Assembly (NCBI GenBank): GCA_963710865.1
Contig: CAVQBR010000002.1
Span: 1,116,001 to 1,180,000 of the forward strand
Source of the DNA: PRDV01 sp963710865
GTDB lineage: Bacteria; Babelota; Babeliae; Babelales; Babelaceae
Reading direction: 5' to 3'
Length of the DNA stretch: 64,000 nucleotides
The position numbers and the translations under genes are program-made. This document shows, in pieces, positions 43,652-52,867 of the stretch. How positions within the stretch are numbered: position 1 is the first letter of the stretch; each line of letters opens with the position of its first letter. Under the pieces are notes generated by a model, which did no database searches, had not been told where the DNA came from, and saw only the letters and a program-made list of their open reading frames with translations.

Positions 43652-45424
43652 TTACGGAGAGGTTGAAGCCGCTGCACGAATCAGAGAATCAGTGCTTGAA
43701 TTGTCAGCTGATGATTTCTTTGGAGCAGTCCTCGGCACACGCCGAGGCAGTCTGTAGAGTCTTACACTTTCGTCAGTAGATTTAGCTAAGAGTATTCGGG
43801 CTTTCGAGAGAGCTATTTGATTAATTGCTTGCGTGTGCCCGATAAGAGAATAAATAACAGGATTATCAAAGGTGCGAAGATCGAAGAGCTTTAATTGGCT
43901 GGGAGTAGAAAGCGAGCCTTCTGTAGCGATTACTGCCCATCCTGCATTCTCGGCAATTGCTATATGAGTTATAGCGGCCTTAAGCTGCAGGATCTCATAG
44001 GTAGCAATGCATTCTGGATTTGAGATATCGAAAAATAGTACCCTTCCATTACTCGTGCCGATGAGCACTGATTCTTTACCCATTGCGATTGCAGTTATAG
44101 TACTGGCTACTTCAATAAGCTCATAAGATTTTATGTCTAGTATAATCCATAATGTTGCCGTGTGATCTTCTGCCGTTGCGACTTTAAGTCCATCACAGCT
44201 GCAAGCTGCAATGAGTCCGCACCTCTGCGGAGCTTGTTCGACCATTGGAGGCTTTGGGCTTGCCTTTTCTTTGATTTTAAGGAGGGTAGACTTTTCTGCT
44301 TTCCTAAATTCTTCTTGTGCCTCCATTAGTTTTTTATCGATAGCGATTGCGTGGTAGAGAGAGGTGTACATATAGCGACCCACAGCTGGGCAACGGCTCA
44401 GTATATACCCGTGCTGTTGTTCCACGGTTGTGGTGACTTCCCCTTCCATTGAAACTGAGGTATTTATTTTAATACCCCCCAACTCACGCCAGATCGCAGA
44501 TCTGTTGGAGACTGTTATTGCATATTTCCCATCTTCGGAAATGAATGAGGCGGTTGCGCGACTTGAATGCTTTTCAAGGTTGTATGGTCTAAGCAAGCGC
44601 CATCCTTCTGTTAGGCAGGCACCGGGATACAGAAGGATACTATTGTCAGCCGATATGGAGAGCACCTGCGATCGATTCCCTGCAACGCTGATGGAAATAA
44701 CAGCTTGTGCGTGCTTTTCTTTGTCGCTGAGGTCGCAGAATAGAGGCTTCGCTTTTGGTAGCAGCAGCCATAGTTCTACTCTACCTTCGCTCGTTCCAAT
44801 AAGGAGCGCTTGTCCATCCTGTGAAAAACATGATGCTGTTGCATGTTTCTGATGTCCTTGTCGTGAAAGCTTCTCAGAGGGATATGTGGTCCGTGGGTCA
44901 TTGGAAGTATTTGAAAGATCGAAGAGAAGAGCGTTCTTCTTAGATGCTACTAATGCAGCCTCTCCATTGTCGCAAATGCTTATGCTGGTAATTGAATCAT
45001 CTTTGCCTGCAGTGAAGAGGCATTGAGATTCGATTGTGCGAAAGATTTGTGCACTTGTTGATTGCTGAGTAGCTGCTAAAGCCCGAGGATTATGTGCTAA
45101 ACGTTCCTGGCGTTGTGGTTCCAACTGTATCGGTTCTGGGCAGGCTGCGGCGGCAGCGGCAGCGGATGGGATAAGTGATGAAAGGATTTTAGATGCGTTC
45201 GCTGCCTGGTTGTACTTTGTTTGTATGCCAGGGATTGCTCGATCGGAAAGCTCAGATGTAGGAGATAGCTGCTCGGTTCGCTGCGCATTCTCTGAGACTG
45301 AAAGGAGCGATGCAAGTGCTTGCTTTTGCGACGTAGTTAGCCCTTTAGGGCGTTGGAGCTGCAGATCCATTCCTAAGAGCAGTCCTGGCAAAATGAGCAA
45401 TAATCCTAATGTGTAGTGTATCAA
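43652..45424 (-). CDS. Exported WD40 protein, third paralogue, 590 aa
   Basis: I accept a TTG start at 45424. CAAGGAAC is correctly spaced, the promoter at 45470-45498 fits, and the signal peptide (IHYTLGLLLILPGLLLGM) lies before the first internal ATG. The disordered arm is short (about 30-130, with a poly-Ala run). WD40 blades fill 135-570: DDSITSISICDNGEAALVA, DGQALLIGTSEGRVELWLL, ATAEDHTATLWIILDIKSYEL, ESVLIGTSNGRVLFFDISNPE and QLKLFDLRTFDNPVIYSLIGHTQAINQIALS. The tail is Thr/Ser-rich. It is shorter and more diverged than the other two WD40 proteins, but the NGRVLFFDIS blade shows kinship. Confidence 0.87.
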   Translation of the reverse strand: MIHYTLGLLLILPGLLLGMDLQLQRPKGLTTSQKQALASLLSVSENAQRTEQLSPTSELSDRAIPGIQTKYNQAANASKILSSLIPSAAAAAAACPEPIQLEPQRQERLAHNPRALAATQQSTSAQIFRTIESQCLFTAGKDDSITSISICDNGEAALVASKKNALLFDLSNTSNDPRTTYPSEKLSRQGHQKHATASCFSQDGQALLIGTSEGRVELWLLLPKAKPLFCDLSDKEKHAQAVISISVAGNRSQVLSISADNSILLYPGACLTEGWRLLRPYNLEKHSSRATASFISEDGKYAITVSNRSAIWRELGGIKINTSVSMEGEVTTTVEQQHGYILSRCPAVGRYMYTSLYHAIAIDKKLMEAQEEFRKAEKSTLLKIKEKASPKPPMVEQAPQRCGLIAACSCDGLKVATAEDHTATLWIILDIKSYELIEVASTITAIAMGKESVLIGTSNGRVLFFDISNPECIATYEILQLKAAITHIAIAENAGWAVIATEGSLSTPSQLKLFDLRTFDNPVIYSLIGHTQAINQIALSKARILLAKSTDESVRLYRLPRRVPRTAPKKSSADNSSTDSLIRAAASTSP

Positions 45425-45469
45425 CGCTGTTCCTTGCGCACTAAGTGCTGAGTTTTAGAGCTACTTGTA

Positions 45470-45498
45470 ACTGTACCTGATTTATTCTAAATTATCAA
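45470..45498 (-). promoter_or_regulatory. Promoter of the 590-aa WD40 gene
   Basis: On the minus strand, TTGATA (45498-45493) and TACAGT (45475-45470), 17-bp spacer. Confidence 0.55.
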
Positions 45499-45681
45499 TT
45501 AGAATTTTTCAATTGCTGTAGTCGATACCTACCCAGGTGAACGTAGGGCTTTTGAGGAGTGCTCCCGTGCTCCTCTCAAGAAGAATGCTTGACCCCAATG
45601 CTTGCAGTTTTCTGAAAGTGAATTGAAAAAAATGGAAGCTGTTGTGCTCCTATGAATATCGAGAAGGGATGGCAGGAGGAA

Positions 45682-45810
45682 AACCACTTGACCTGGCTTG
45701 CTCAGCCAAAAGTAGAAGGCGTTGCAATACTTGCTATCTGGTACTCTCTGACCACAAAACCTATTTCATTGGACGCTTGCTGGTGCATTGCGCTGAGCTG
45801 CCCTGATAAA
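45682..45810 (+). pseudogene. Decayed fragment of a second peroxiredoxin gene
   Basis: TGGCTTGCTCAGCCAAAAG and its flanks match the intact gene downstream at 46262 almost base for base (TWLAQPKVEG versus AWLAQPKVEG). After that the similarity continues with gaps and frameshifts through the region encoding ...KSISRLYHVL. Neither the active-site nor the resolving Cys region is present. It is a remnant of a tandem duplication. Confidence 0.75.
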
Positions 45811-45889
45811 ATGAGTACAAGTATGAATTGTATCACGGTGGCTCCTTGTGGCAGAGAGATTATTAATAGTCAGCGTCGTTAATTGCCGA

Positions 45890-45934
45890 GTTGAAAACTT
45901 TAATTGGTTGTAGCTTGAAATTTTTAATTGGGCC
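45890..45934. repeat. Possible solo IS21-like terminal repeats
   Basis: On the minus strand, CCCAATTAAAAATTT and ACCAATTAAAGTTTT recur about 24 bp apart, after GG. The design resembles the GGTCAATTA double repeats of the intact IS21 end, with a different sequence. No transposase is attached. The call is tentative. Confidence 0.35.
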
Positions 45935-46021
45935 TGCTTGTAAAAACGAAAGAAGTCTCTGTACTTTATTGAATGCTCTTTCGTATACTGGAAGTATGAC
46001 TATTATGAAGGAGGTACTGCA

Positions 46022-46603
46022 GTGTTAGTAGGAAAGCCAGCGCCACTTTTTTCGTGTGAAGCGGTAATTGATGGGCAGATTAAAACAGTTTCGTTAGAAG
46101 ACTATTTGACTGGTACCATCGTGCTCTTTTTTTACCCGTTAGATTTTAGTTTTGTGTGTCCAACAGAGTTGCATGCATTTCAAGATGACATTGATGAATT
46201 TAAGAAGCGTAATACAAGCGTGCTTGGCATTTCTGTTGATTCGGTATATAGCCACTTGGCCTGGCTTGCTCAGCCAAAAGTAGAAGGGGGCATCTCAGGT
46301 ATCACCTATCCCATATTTTCAGATATCACGAAATCTATTTCACGATTGTATCATGTGCTTGATGAAGAAGCCGGCATTGCTTATCGTGCTCTCTTTATAA
46401 TCGATAAACAGGGCATCGTGCAATCGACCCAGATTAATAATCTCTCATTGGGAAGAAACATCAAAGAAGTGTTGCGACTTGTAGATGCTATTGAGTTCGT
46501 TTCGGTCCATGGGGAAGTGTGTCCTGCTAATTGGATGCTTGGACAAGAGGCTCTTACTGCTGATCATAAAGGTGTTGTTGAGTACTTTCAGGAAAAGAAA
46601 TAG
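46022..46603 (+). CDS. Typical 2-Cys peroxiredoxin (AhpC/Prx1 type)
   Basis: Reduces hydrogen peroxide and organic peroxides using a thiol donor. The 193 residues carry peroxidatic C46 in FFYPLDFSFVCPTE and resolving C167 in HGEVCPANW, with the usual GISVDSVYSHLAWL and AYRALFIIDKQGIV blocks. The start is GTG at 46022, set by an excellent AAGGAGGT eight bases upstream and by normal family length. An electron donor (AhpF or thioredoxin reductase) is not in the window. A degenerate partial copy lies 340 bp upstream. Useful against host oxidative attack. Confidence 0.94.
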   Translation: MLVGKPAPLFSCEAVIDGQIKTVSLEDYLTGTIVLFFYPLDFSFVCPTELHAFQDDIDEFKKRNTSVLGISVDSVYSHLAWLAQPKVEGGISGITYPIFSDITKSISRLYHVLDEEAGIAYRALFIIDKQGIVQSTQINNLSLGRNIKEVLRLVDAIEFVSVHGEVCPANWMLGQEALTADHKGVVEYFQEKK

Positions 46604-46607
46604 AAGA

Positions 46608-48306
46608 TTACTCGTGGCATGCTACTTTTTTGCCCTGTTCAAAACGTAAACACTTTACTAGGACAGATCTTTTTTCAAAGGCAATCCCATAGGCAATAAT
46701 CGTGCGAATGCCTTGATTTTCGAGCTCGAGTTTGTAATTCTTTTTAAGAATCTGATCAATGGCTTTTTCAGATGCACTTTCGAGAGTTTCCTTCGACTGA
46801 GGCCAGACTTTTTTGAACTCGACAATGATACCTGGTTTTTGTCCTTTTTTCGGAATAAGCATTATATCGTACCGACCAAGTCCGCTTTCTCCATTTGATT
46901 TAACGACATAGCTCTCTTTGAGCATGACGAGCATTCCCAGAACAAAGAGATGATAACTTTTTTCTGGTTCATCACTCGTTATGTCGAAAGTGCCCATGCT
47001 GGTGAGTATGAAGCTTTGAAAGAGGGGAGCAAATATCTCAATGTCCCCTTCGGTGAGAGATCGTAGCAATGTTTGCGCTTTGCCACTTACTGCCGATTTG
47101 GAAAACATTTCAGTGAAGAGCTTCGTGAGCAGTTGTTGAATTTCTTTATTGGGGATTTTGAGATACCATTTCTTAACGTCGTTAATAACTTCGTAATGGG
47201 TAAACGTAAGATAGCCAGAAAAGAGCAGCAAGCTCCAGATAAGGTCGTCATTTGTGGAGAGGTCAGGAAAGACAATGGACTGTTCTATGCTGTGGCTTAC
47301 TGGTCTATTTTGTACTAGAGATTCAAGATCAATCTTGATCGATTCTGGCGAACTTCCAAGCAGATTCTTAAGGAGGATATTGTCGCTCGTATTGGCCCAA
47401 TAGGGATCAAGCTCTCCATTGCTCGCAATGCATTGAAGGGCAGACCAGGGATTAAAAATATGGTGAGTTGTTCCAAAAGAATAACCGCTATACCATTCTT
47501 TAATATCGTGCTGTTTATCCTGTAGGTCATAATATTTCAATAGCTCATCCATTTCTTCGTTTGTAAAACCAAACTTATCGGACATATGAGCTCGTGTAAG
47601 ATTGAACACGTCGATATTATTCAATCCTGCAAAGATTCCTGCTTTTGCAAGGGTCAGATTTCCCGTGACTACTCCTTTTTCGAGCAACTCCTGATCTTTA
47701 AGTGCTCCAGTCAGTAGCTCTCTGAGGAAGGTGATAAGCGTATCATAAAACCCCGAGATCCACGCGGTTTGTACTGGTACATCATATTCGTCAAGAAGTA
47801 CGATTACCTTCTTGCGGTGATATTTATGAAGCATCCGAATTAAAAATTCCAAAGAACTTCCAAGATCTACCTCAGAGCCTTGACGTACGCTCAGGGCTTG
47901 AAAGACCTCTTTTTCATCTTGATCCAAAGCGTCTCCTGCGAGCAGTGCTTTGTGTCTTTTAAATTCGCGAGCGATCACGTAGGCAAACTTTTTCATCATC
48001 TTGGGGAATGGATCCTGGGTAATTTCTCGAAATGAAACGAAAATGACCGGAAAAGTTCCTTGCTGGGCTCGGAATTCTGGAAGCTGCCAAATCTTTGTAT
48101 CAGTGAAAAGTGAGTCGGTTCTGGTATCGCTCAGTTCGTAAAAATACCGAAGCATAGAGAGATTAAGCGCTACGTGGCCGCGGAACGAGGACAACGTCGC
48201 CGCTCTCTTCAATATCTTTAATGAGAAGAGTTTTATCAATGTAGTAATAATTGCCTTCTCGCAAGTCTTTGTAGTCTGAGGTACCTATAGGTAGTTGTTT
48301 TTTCAT
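46608..48306 (-). pseudogene. AAA-ATPase / PD-(D/E)XK nuclease-like gene with its P-loop deleted
   Basis: Family architecture is clear: the N-terminal MKKQLPIGTSDYKDLREGNYYYIDKT (start 48306, after AGGGA), AAA-like core with VIVLLDEYDVPVQ (Walker B), and a C-terminal nuclease domain (GLGRYDIMLIPKKGQKPGIIVEFK, residues D...E-x-K). The normal LRPRRFGKTLNLSML junction reads PRPR then goes out of frame. About 11 bases are missing near 48170-48176, exactly removing RFGK. The downstream frame resumes at LNLSMLRYFYEL and is open for over 500 codons. Without Walker A Lys the ATPase would be dead even if the frame were bypassed. Confidence 0.85.
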
Positions 48307-48396
48307 CAGTATCCCTCGAATGCGCTTATTGTCAGTAGAGGTGTTCTTCATCGAGTGTGCAAGCTCTTACCGCCTTTACGAGAATGCGGGGAGAAA

Positions 48397-49065
48397 TTAA
48401 TCTGTTTCCGACGAGGTTCCCCCAGAGAGCATCTTATCTTCTGGCAAGACAAATCGACCTTTGAGATAATGCTGGAAATTTTGCTTCCTTAATAGTAATG
48501 AATCATACCCTGTTCTGAGAGGCTTAAGCTGCAAAGTGCTCAAAAGGTCCTTCATCTTATTTGTTACAGAATCGATTGATTCAATAGTATTGCTCATCAG
48601 TTCGAGTTCCAGAAATGTTCCCAGATCTTTTACCTCATCTAGAGAGAGTGAGAAATCTGCAATAGTATAGGTTGTTCTGGTTTTATCCACGGTACGGTGA
48701 TCATGCAAATTGTTTAAGGCTTTGTATTCCTCAAGCGAGGAAGCAGTTTTGAGTCCAAGATCGTCATTTATCTTATTGAAAAGAGCAAGTTCGGTCGCGA
48801 TGAAGGGGATTGCAAAGGAATATTCTTCACAATATGCCTGCATTTCAAGCGTAGGATCATCAAGGCACGCTCTATTGAATTTGATGTCAAGCTTGTGATT
48901 GTTTCGAAGTCGTATATAAATGCCTCTCTCAATGAGCTGAGCTGTTGGTGTATCAAGATATATATCTACAATTCGTTTTTTGCTTACAAGCGGTAATGGA
49001 GCAAGAAACTTTGGTAAGGAACTTTCATCAGTGATCTCATAGCGTAGTTCAATTTCGATATTCAT
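48397..49065 (-). CDS. CYTH-domain protein (triphosphate-binding tunnel)
   Basis: A 222-residue protein of the CYTH superfamily (class IV adenylate cyclases, thiamine or inorganic triphosphatases). The defining E-x-E-x-K/R appears as IEIELR at residues 3-8. DIYLDTP, YIRLRNN, LDIKFNR, KTRTTYTI and FLELEL follow as alternating charged strands that would line the tunnel, and K...GYDSLLL closes the domain. An EF-hand or second domain is absent. The substrate cannot be assigned. It has its own leader with AAGGAG (ATGGAAGGCTCC on the plus strand) and is not tightly linked to neighbours. Confidence 0.8.
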   Translation of the reverse strand: MNIEIELRYEITDESSLPKFLAPLPLVSKKRIVDIYLDTPTAQLIERGIYIRLRNNHKLDIKFNRACLDDPTLEMQAYCEEYSFAIPFIATELALFNKINDDLGLKTASSLEEYKALNNLHDHRTVDKTRTTYTIADFSLSLDEVKDLGTFLELELMSNTIESIDSVTNKMKDLLSTLQLKPLRTGYDSLLLRKQNFQHYLKGRFVLPEDKMLSGGTSSETD

Positions 49066-49306
49066 GGAAGGCTCCTTGATAGGGGGTTCTGACTAATGTT
49101 TTCTTGGCAAAATCTTTTTTCAATGATTTTAAGAGTTCGGTCGGTTTCATTTTTTTGACTTTTCTAGTCTAAGGATGATAGGTCCTTTTTGCAATAAGGA
49201 GAAGTAGACTATGTATAAAAGATGGGACTGCATTGTAGAATGAAGAGCATCTATTTAAGAAAGACCGGACAATCTGAGCAGCGTGTCTTAGGCACGAAAA
49301 AAGAGG

Positions 49307-51994
49307 CTAACAATGCTCAATAACCTGTACTTGGCTCCCTTGCGACTGCTTTGTCACCAGAAAGTGTACGGGGAATTGCTCTTTCATGCTCGCAAGGTGA
49401 GAGACGATGATAATTTTTTCAAAGTCTTGAGCAATAGTGTAGAGGCATTCCATGATATTGGCTAACCCTTCTTCGTCTTGAGAACCAAAACCCTCATCAA
49501 TAATAAGTGTTTGTAAAGCAGTTCCCGCCCTGCGTGCAAGAAGTTTCGAGATAGCAATACGTAACGCAAAGTCTATTCTAAAAGCTTCTCCGCCAGAAAA
49601 CAGCTCATAGGGGCGCACGCCAACCGCGTCCGATATTTTGATGTCGAGCGTTTCTTTGGTCCGACCGCTTTTGAGATCTCTCAATGATTCTATCGAAAGG
49701 TGAGCTTGGTTGTTGGTTAATCTGCTTAACAGATTATTGGCTTCCTGTTCAATCTCGGGTAAGGTGTCTTCGATAAGAAGTGCTTGAATGCCATCTTTAC
49801 TTAATGCGCCGGCGATAGCAGTATAATCGTCAACCTCTTGGGTGTATACAGCGAGGAGCTGTTTTTCTTCTCGATACTCTTCTTCTCGTTTCTTAAGAGC
49901 ACTCTGCTGAGCTTCGAGTACTCCTTTTTGATGAATATGCTGTTCTTTGAGTTTTACTAATGCCTGAGCCTTCTGTTGGAGCTGTTGTTCCTGTCCAAGG
50001 AGTACTGCTTCTTCTTGCTTGTATCCGCTTAACTCTTGCAGTGTACTTGCCAGGAGAGCGATCTGTGCTTTAAGAGCTCGTGCATTATTACATGTTTCAT
50101 GAACACGTTGTCGCCGTTGCTCTTGGAGGGCTAGCTCTTTAGAGAGTATGGCCTGCTGCGTTGCAATGGCTGAAAGTGCGGTGAGCCGCTCATGGATAGT
50201 TTTTTCCAGCTCAGGGCGGTAGGGGACAGCCTCGAGTGCTTGTTCGGTGAGGGTCAATTCTTTCTGGAGAGCCGAGGTGGTTTCATCGGTCTGACTTTGT
50301 TCCTGCGCTTTCTGGAGAGCTGTTCGTTCCTTGAGGATTTCCTCTTTCTGTGCATGCAATGCAATTATCTGGTCTTGATGTGCGGTTGCGGTTATAGTAA
50401 GCTCTGTGCGCTCAGCGGCAAGTTTAATCTTTTGTATTTCGAGCCCTTCTTTTTTTACGACCGTGAGTTTTTCTCGTTCCCTCGCTGTCTTAAGCTCTTG
50501 CAACTTCTCATGCTCGTTTATGAGGATAGCTTTTAATTGGCCAATGATTCTGGTAAGTCGCGTACGTTGGTGAGTATAACGTTTTTCGTCTATTTCGAAG
50601 GTCGCGCACAACGATTCCTTATCTGCAGGTTGATCGCATAACGGACAGCGTGCTTGATCGGTGCTCGAAACAAGTAGCTTTTTTTGAGAAAGCGCACTCA
50701 GCTGAGAGGTTAAGGACTGGGCTTTCGTTACAAATATATGGTAGTAGCTTTTTTTGCGTTCAAGCGTTTTCTCGGCATGAGAAATCGATTCTTCACTGAT
50801 GCTCATTACTTGTAATGACGTTAGTTCTGTATCTAAGCGTGTGTATTCTGCTTCAAGGTTCTTTTTTTTTCCTTCTATGAGCTGCAAAGCGTCTTGTACA
50901 TTTTTAAGCGTAATAAGAAGAGATTGTTCTTTGAGGATTGCCTGCTCCTCGGCCTGTTTAAAGCGATCCTTAATAACTTGTATATACTGCTTGAGAGCGT
51001 CTTTTTTTATGAGATATTCTTCTTTGAGCTCAATTTTGCGAGCAGCAAGGATCTGTAGCTGCTGTAGTTCTCCTTGGAGGATGGTGCGTTCCTTTTCCAC
51101 GTCAACCTGTGCAAGGGCTGTCCGTTGTTCATGAAGAAACTTTCGCCAGGCTGTTGCTGCTTCAATAATCGTACGATTATATACTGCAAGTGAATTTTCT
51201 AGGTGCTGCTTTTGGAAGGAAAGTTTCTCGATGCTGTTTTTTTGAACAGTGATTAATTGCATCTTGCGCTTGAACTCTTCAAGCTGTACTTGAAGAGCTG
51301 TTTCTTGCTCAAAAACACTTGAAAGTGCAGTTTCAGCTTCTTTTAATTGTTCAAGTATGCGAGGAGTAAGGGCGATCTCTTCATTCAATCGTTCTACTGT
51401 CTGAGCACTGTGTTCTTTTGCGATTTGAGCTTCTCTTACTTTATCAAGGGCAAGGCGCCTAATCTCTTCAAAATGATGCAGTCCAAGAATACGTGCAAGG
51501 ATCTCTTTGCGCTCCTTTGCCGATTTTTTCGAGAACTCATTCGATTGTCCCTGCTTTAAAAAGGCAGTGTTGATAAAAGAATCATAATCGAGACCGATCA
51601 TTGCATCCAATTTTGCCTGAGTTGCTCGAATCGTTTTATCTGTTAATGGGCGTAATATATCTCCATCGACAATGCCAAACTCAAGGATGGTTTGAGCTTT
51701 TTGGGCAGAAACCATGTACTCTCTTCGTACTCGGTAGTGGATTCCATTGCAGGCGAAGTCGAGACTGACCATCATGTGGTCTTGTCCTAAGCGCAGAAGC
51801 CCTTCTTCTGCTTTTGCAGTTCCACCCGTCTTTCGCGCTTGCCCCCAGAGCACCCAGCTGAGCGCATCAAGAAGAGCCGATTTGCCATGGCCATTTTTGC
51901 CTGAGAGGCATATAAGGTGGTAGGGCGAAAAATCGATTTCTTGTACCGCACCGTAACTAACGAAGTTCTTGAGAGTAAGTTTTAAGGGAATCAT
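49307..51994 (-). CDS. sbcC: Exonuclease SbcC (Rad50-like SMC ATPase)
   Basis: The ATPase subunit of SbcCD, which cleaves hairpins and blocked ends. From ATG 51994 the protein has 895 residues. Walker A is GKNGHGKSALLDA near 32-44. A long coiled coil spans 150-760, with the zinc hook CPLCDQP near its centre. The C-terminal signature and Walker B read LFSGGEAFRIDFALR and LIIDEGFGSQDEEG. Upstream in-frame codons have no ribosome site. TATACT ends eight bases before this ATG, so the message may be leaderless. SbcD is not in the window. A decayed copy of its first 130 codons lies at 53259-53650. Confidence 0.93.
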   Translation of the reverse strand: MIPLKLTLKNFVSYGAVQEIDFSPYHLICLSGKNGHGKSALLDALSWVLWGQARKTGGTAKAEEGLLRLGQDHMMVSLDFACNGIHYRVRREYMVSAQKAQTILEFGIVDGDILRPLTDKTIRATQAKLDAMIGLDYDSFINTAFLKQGQSNEFSKKSAKERKEILARILGLHHFEEIRRLALDKVREAQIAKEHSAQTVERLNEEIALTPRILEQLKEAETALSSVFEQETALQVQLEEFKRKMQLITVQKNSIEKLSFQKQHLENSLAVYNRTIIEAATAWRKFLHEQRTALAQVDVEKERTILQGELQQLQILAARKIELKEEYLIKKDALKQYIQVIKDRFKQAEEQAILKEQSLLITLKNVQDALQLIEGKKKNLEAEYTRLDTELTSLQVMSISEESISHAEKTLERKKSYYHIFVTKAQSLTSQLSALSQKKLLVSSTDQARCPLCDQPADKESLCATFEIDEKRYTHQRTRLTRIIGQLKAILINEHEKLQELKTAREREKLTVVKKEGLEIQKIKLAAERTELTITATAHQDQIIALHAQKEEILKERTALQKAQEQSQTDETTSALQKELTLTEQALEAVPYRPELEKTIHERLTALSAIATQQAILSKELALQEQRRQRVHETCNNARALKAQIALLASTLQELSGYKQEEAVLLGQEQQLQQKAQALVKLKEQHIHQKGVLEAQQSALKKREEEYREEKQLLAVYTQEVDDYTAIAGALSKDGIQALLIEDTLPEIEQEANNLLSRLTNNQAHLSIESLRDLKSGRTKETLDIKISDAVGVRPYELFSGGEAFRIDFALRIAISKLLARRAGTALQTLIIDEGFGSQDEEGLANIMECLYTIAQDFEKIIIVSHLASMKEQFPVHFLVTKQSQGSQVQVIEHC

Positions 51995-52058
51995 AATAAG
52001 GCAGTATACCATGAATGAGAGGAGGAGCGAATAGGTAGTTTGCAAAAGTTTTGTTAAG

Positions 52059-52086
52059 TTGACAAAAAGAAGACGAATCCTATCAT
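52059..52086 (+). promoter_or_regulatory. Promoter of the 199-aa ankyrin gene
   Basis: TTGACA (52059-52064) and TATCAT (52081-52086), 16-bp spacer. The region is shared back to back with the sbcC start. Confidence 0.65.
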
Positions 52087-52127
52087 TAAGAAAAGAAATT
52101 TCTTCAACAACTTTCAGAAGGTATTCC

Positions 52128-52727
52128 ATGCAAAAAATAATTATGGCTGGTATTTTGCTCAGTCAATCATTTGTAATCCAGGCGATGACTCTCGATAAGC
52201 AGAGTACAGCCTATGAACATGATCTTAATGCACCAATCCGTGATGGGCTCAATTTGCAGCATCTTGCAGCCTTCGAAGGATCCATTGGGTGGTGTTCGTT
52301 TGCCATAAGTCGTGGTGCTGATATTAACATGGCAGCACCGGGTGGGATGACTCCCTGCAGCATAGCAGCAGCAGAAGGCCATGTTTTGATAGTTCTTGAG
52401 CTTTTAGCAGCGCCTCAACTACGGATAAATCAAGAGGATGACAACGGTTTAACCCCTTTGCTCATCGCAGTCGACCGTGGCCATTATGCAGTGGTGGAAG
52501 CATTGTTATCTGATTCAAGAACAGATGTAAATAAGCGTGATAAGTATGGTCTGACAGCCTTACTTATCGCTATGAGAAACCGTAATTTAGCCATCGTGAG
52601 CCTGTTGCTAGCTGATCCACGAATAGATGTGACTAGTCTTATGAATGGTGATATGACATCCTTACTTATGATAGAAGAAGCTCGGAGGCTGCTAGATCTC
52701 GATGAGTTTGTAAATGTAGAGGCTTAA
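52128..52727 (+). CDS. Exported ankyrin-repeat protein, 199 aa
   Basis: The start at 52128 is chosen because AGAAGG lies ten bases upstream and the product begins with a signal peptide (MQKIIMAGILLSQSFVIQAM). The codons before it overlap the promoter. About four ankyrin units follow: LNLQHLAAFEG, ADINMAAPGGMTPCSIAAAEGHVLIVLELL, QEDDNGLTPLLIAVDRGHYAVVEALL and TDVNKRDKYGLTALLIAMRNRN. The RDxxGLT style matches the 317-aa ankyrin gene. It is divergent from sbcC and followed by the fragment zone. Confidence 0.88.
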   Translation: MQKIIMAGILLSQSFVIQAMTLDKQSTAYEHDLNAPIRDGLNLQHLAAFEGSIGWCSFAISRGADINMAAPGGMTPCSIAAAEGHVLIVLELLAAPQLRINQEDDNGLTPLLIAVDRGHYAVVEALLSDSRTDVNKRDKYGLTALLIAMRNRNLAIVSLLLADPRIDVTSLMNGDMTSLLMIEEARRLLDLDEFVNVEA

Positions 52728-52867
52728 GATGCGAAATACTCGTAGCAGGATCGGTAGGATCCGAAAATGGAGACACGAACCCTAGATGGTTACTTCCAAA
52801 GCAGTTTCAGGCACAAAATAAGCAAGCTGTGATAATTGAAGAGTTTTTCAAACCTGGGGCTGATGTG

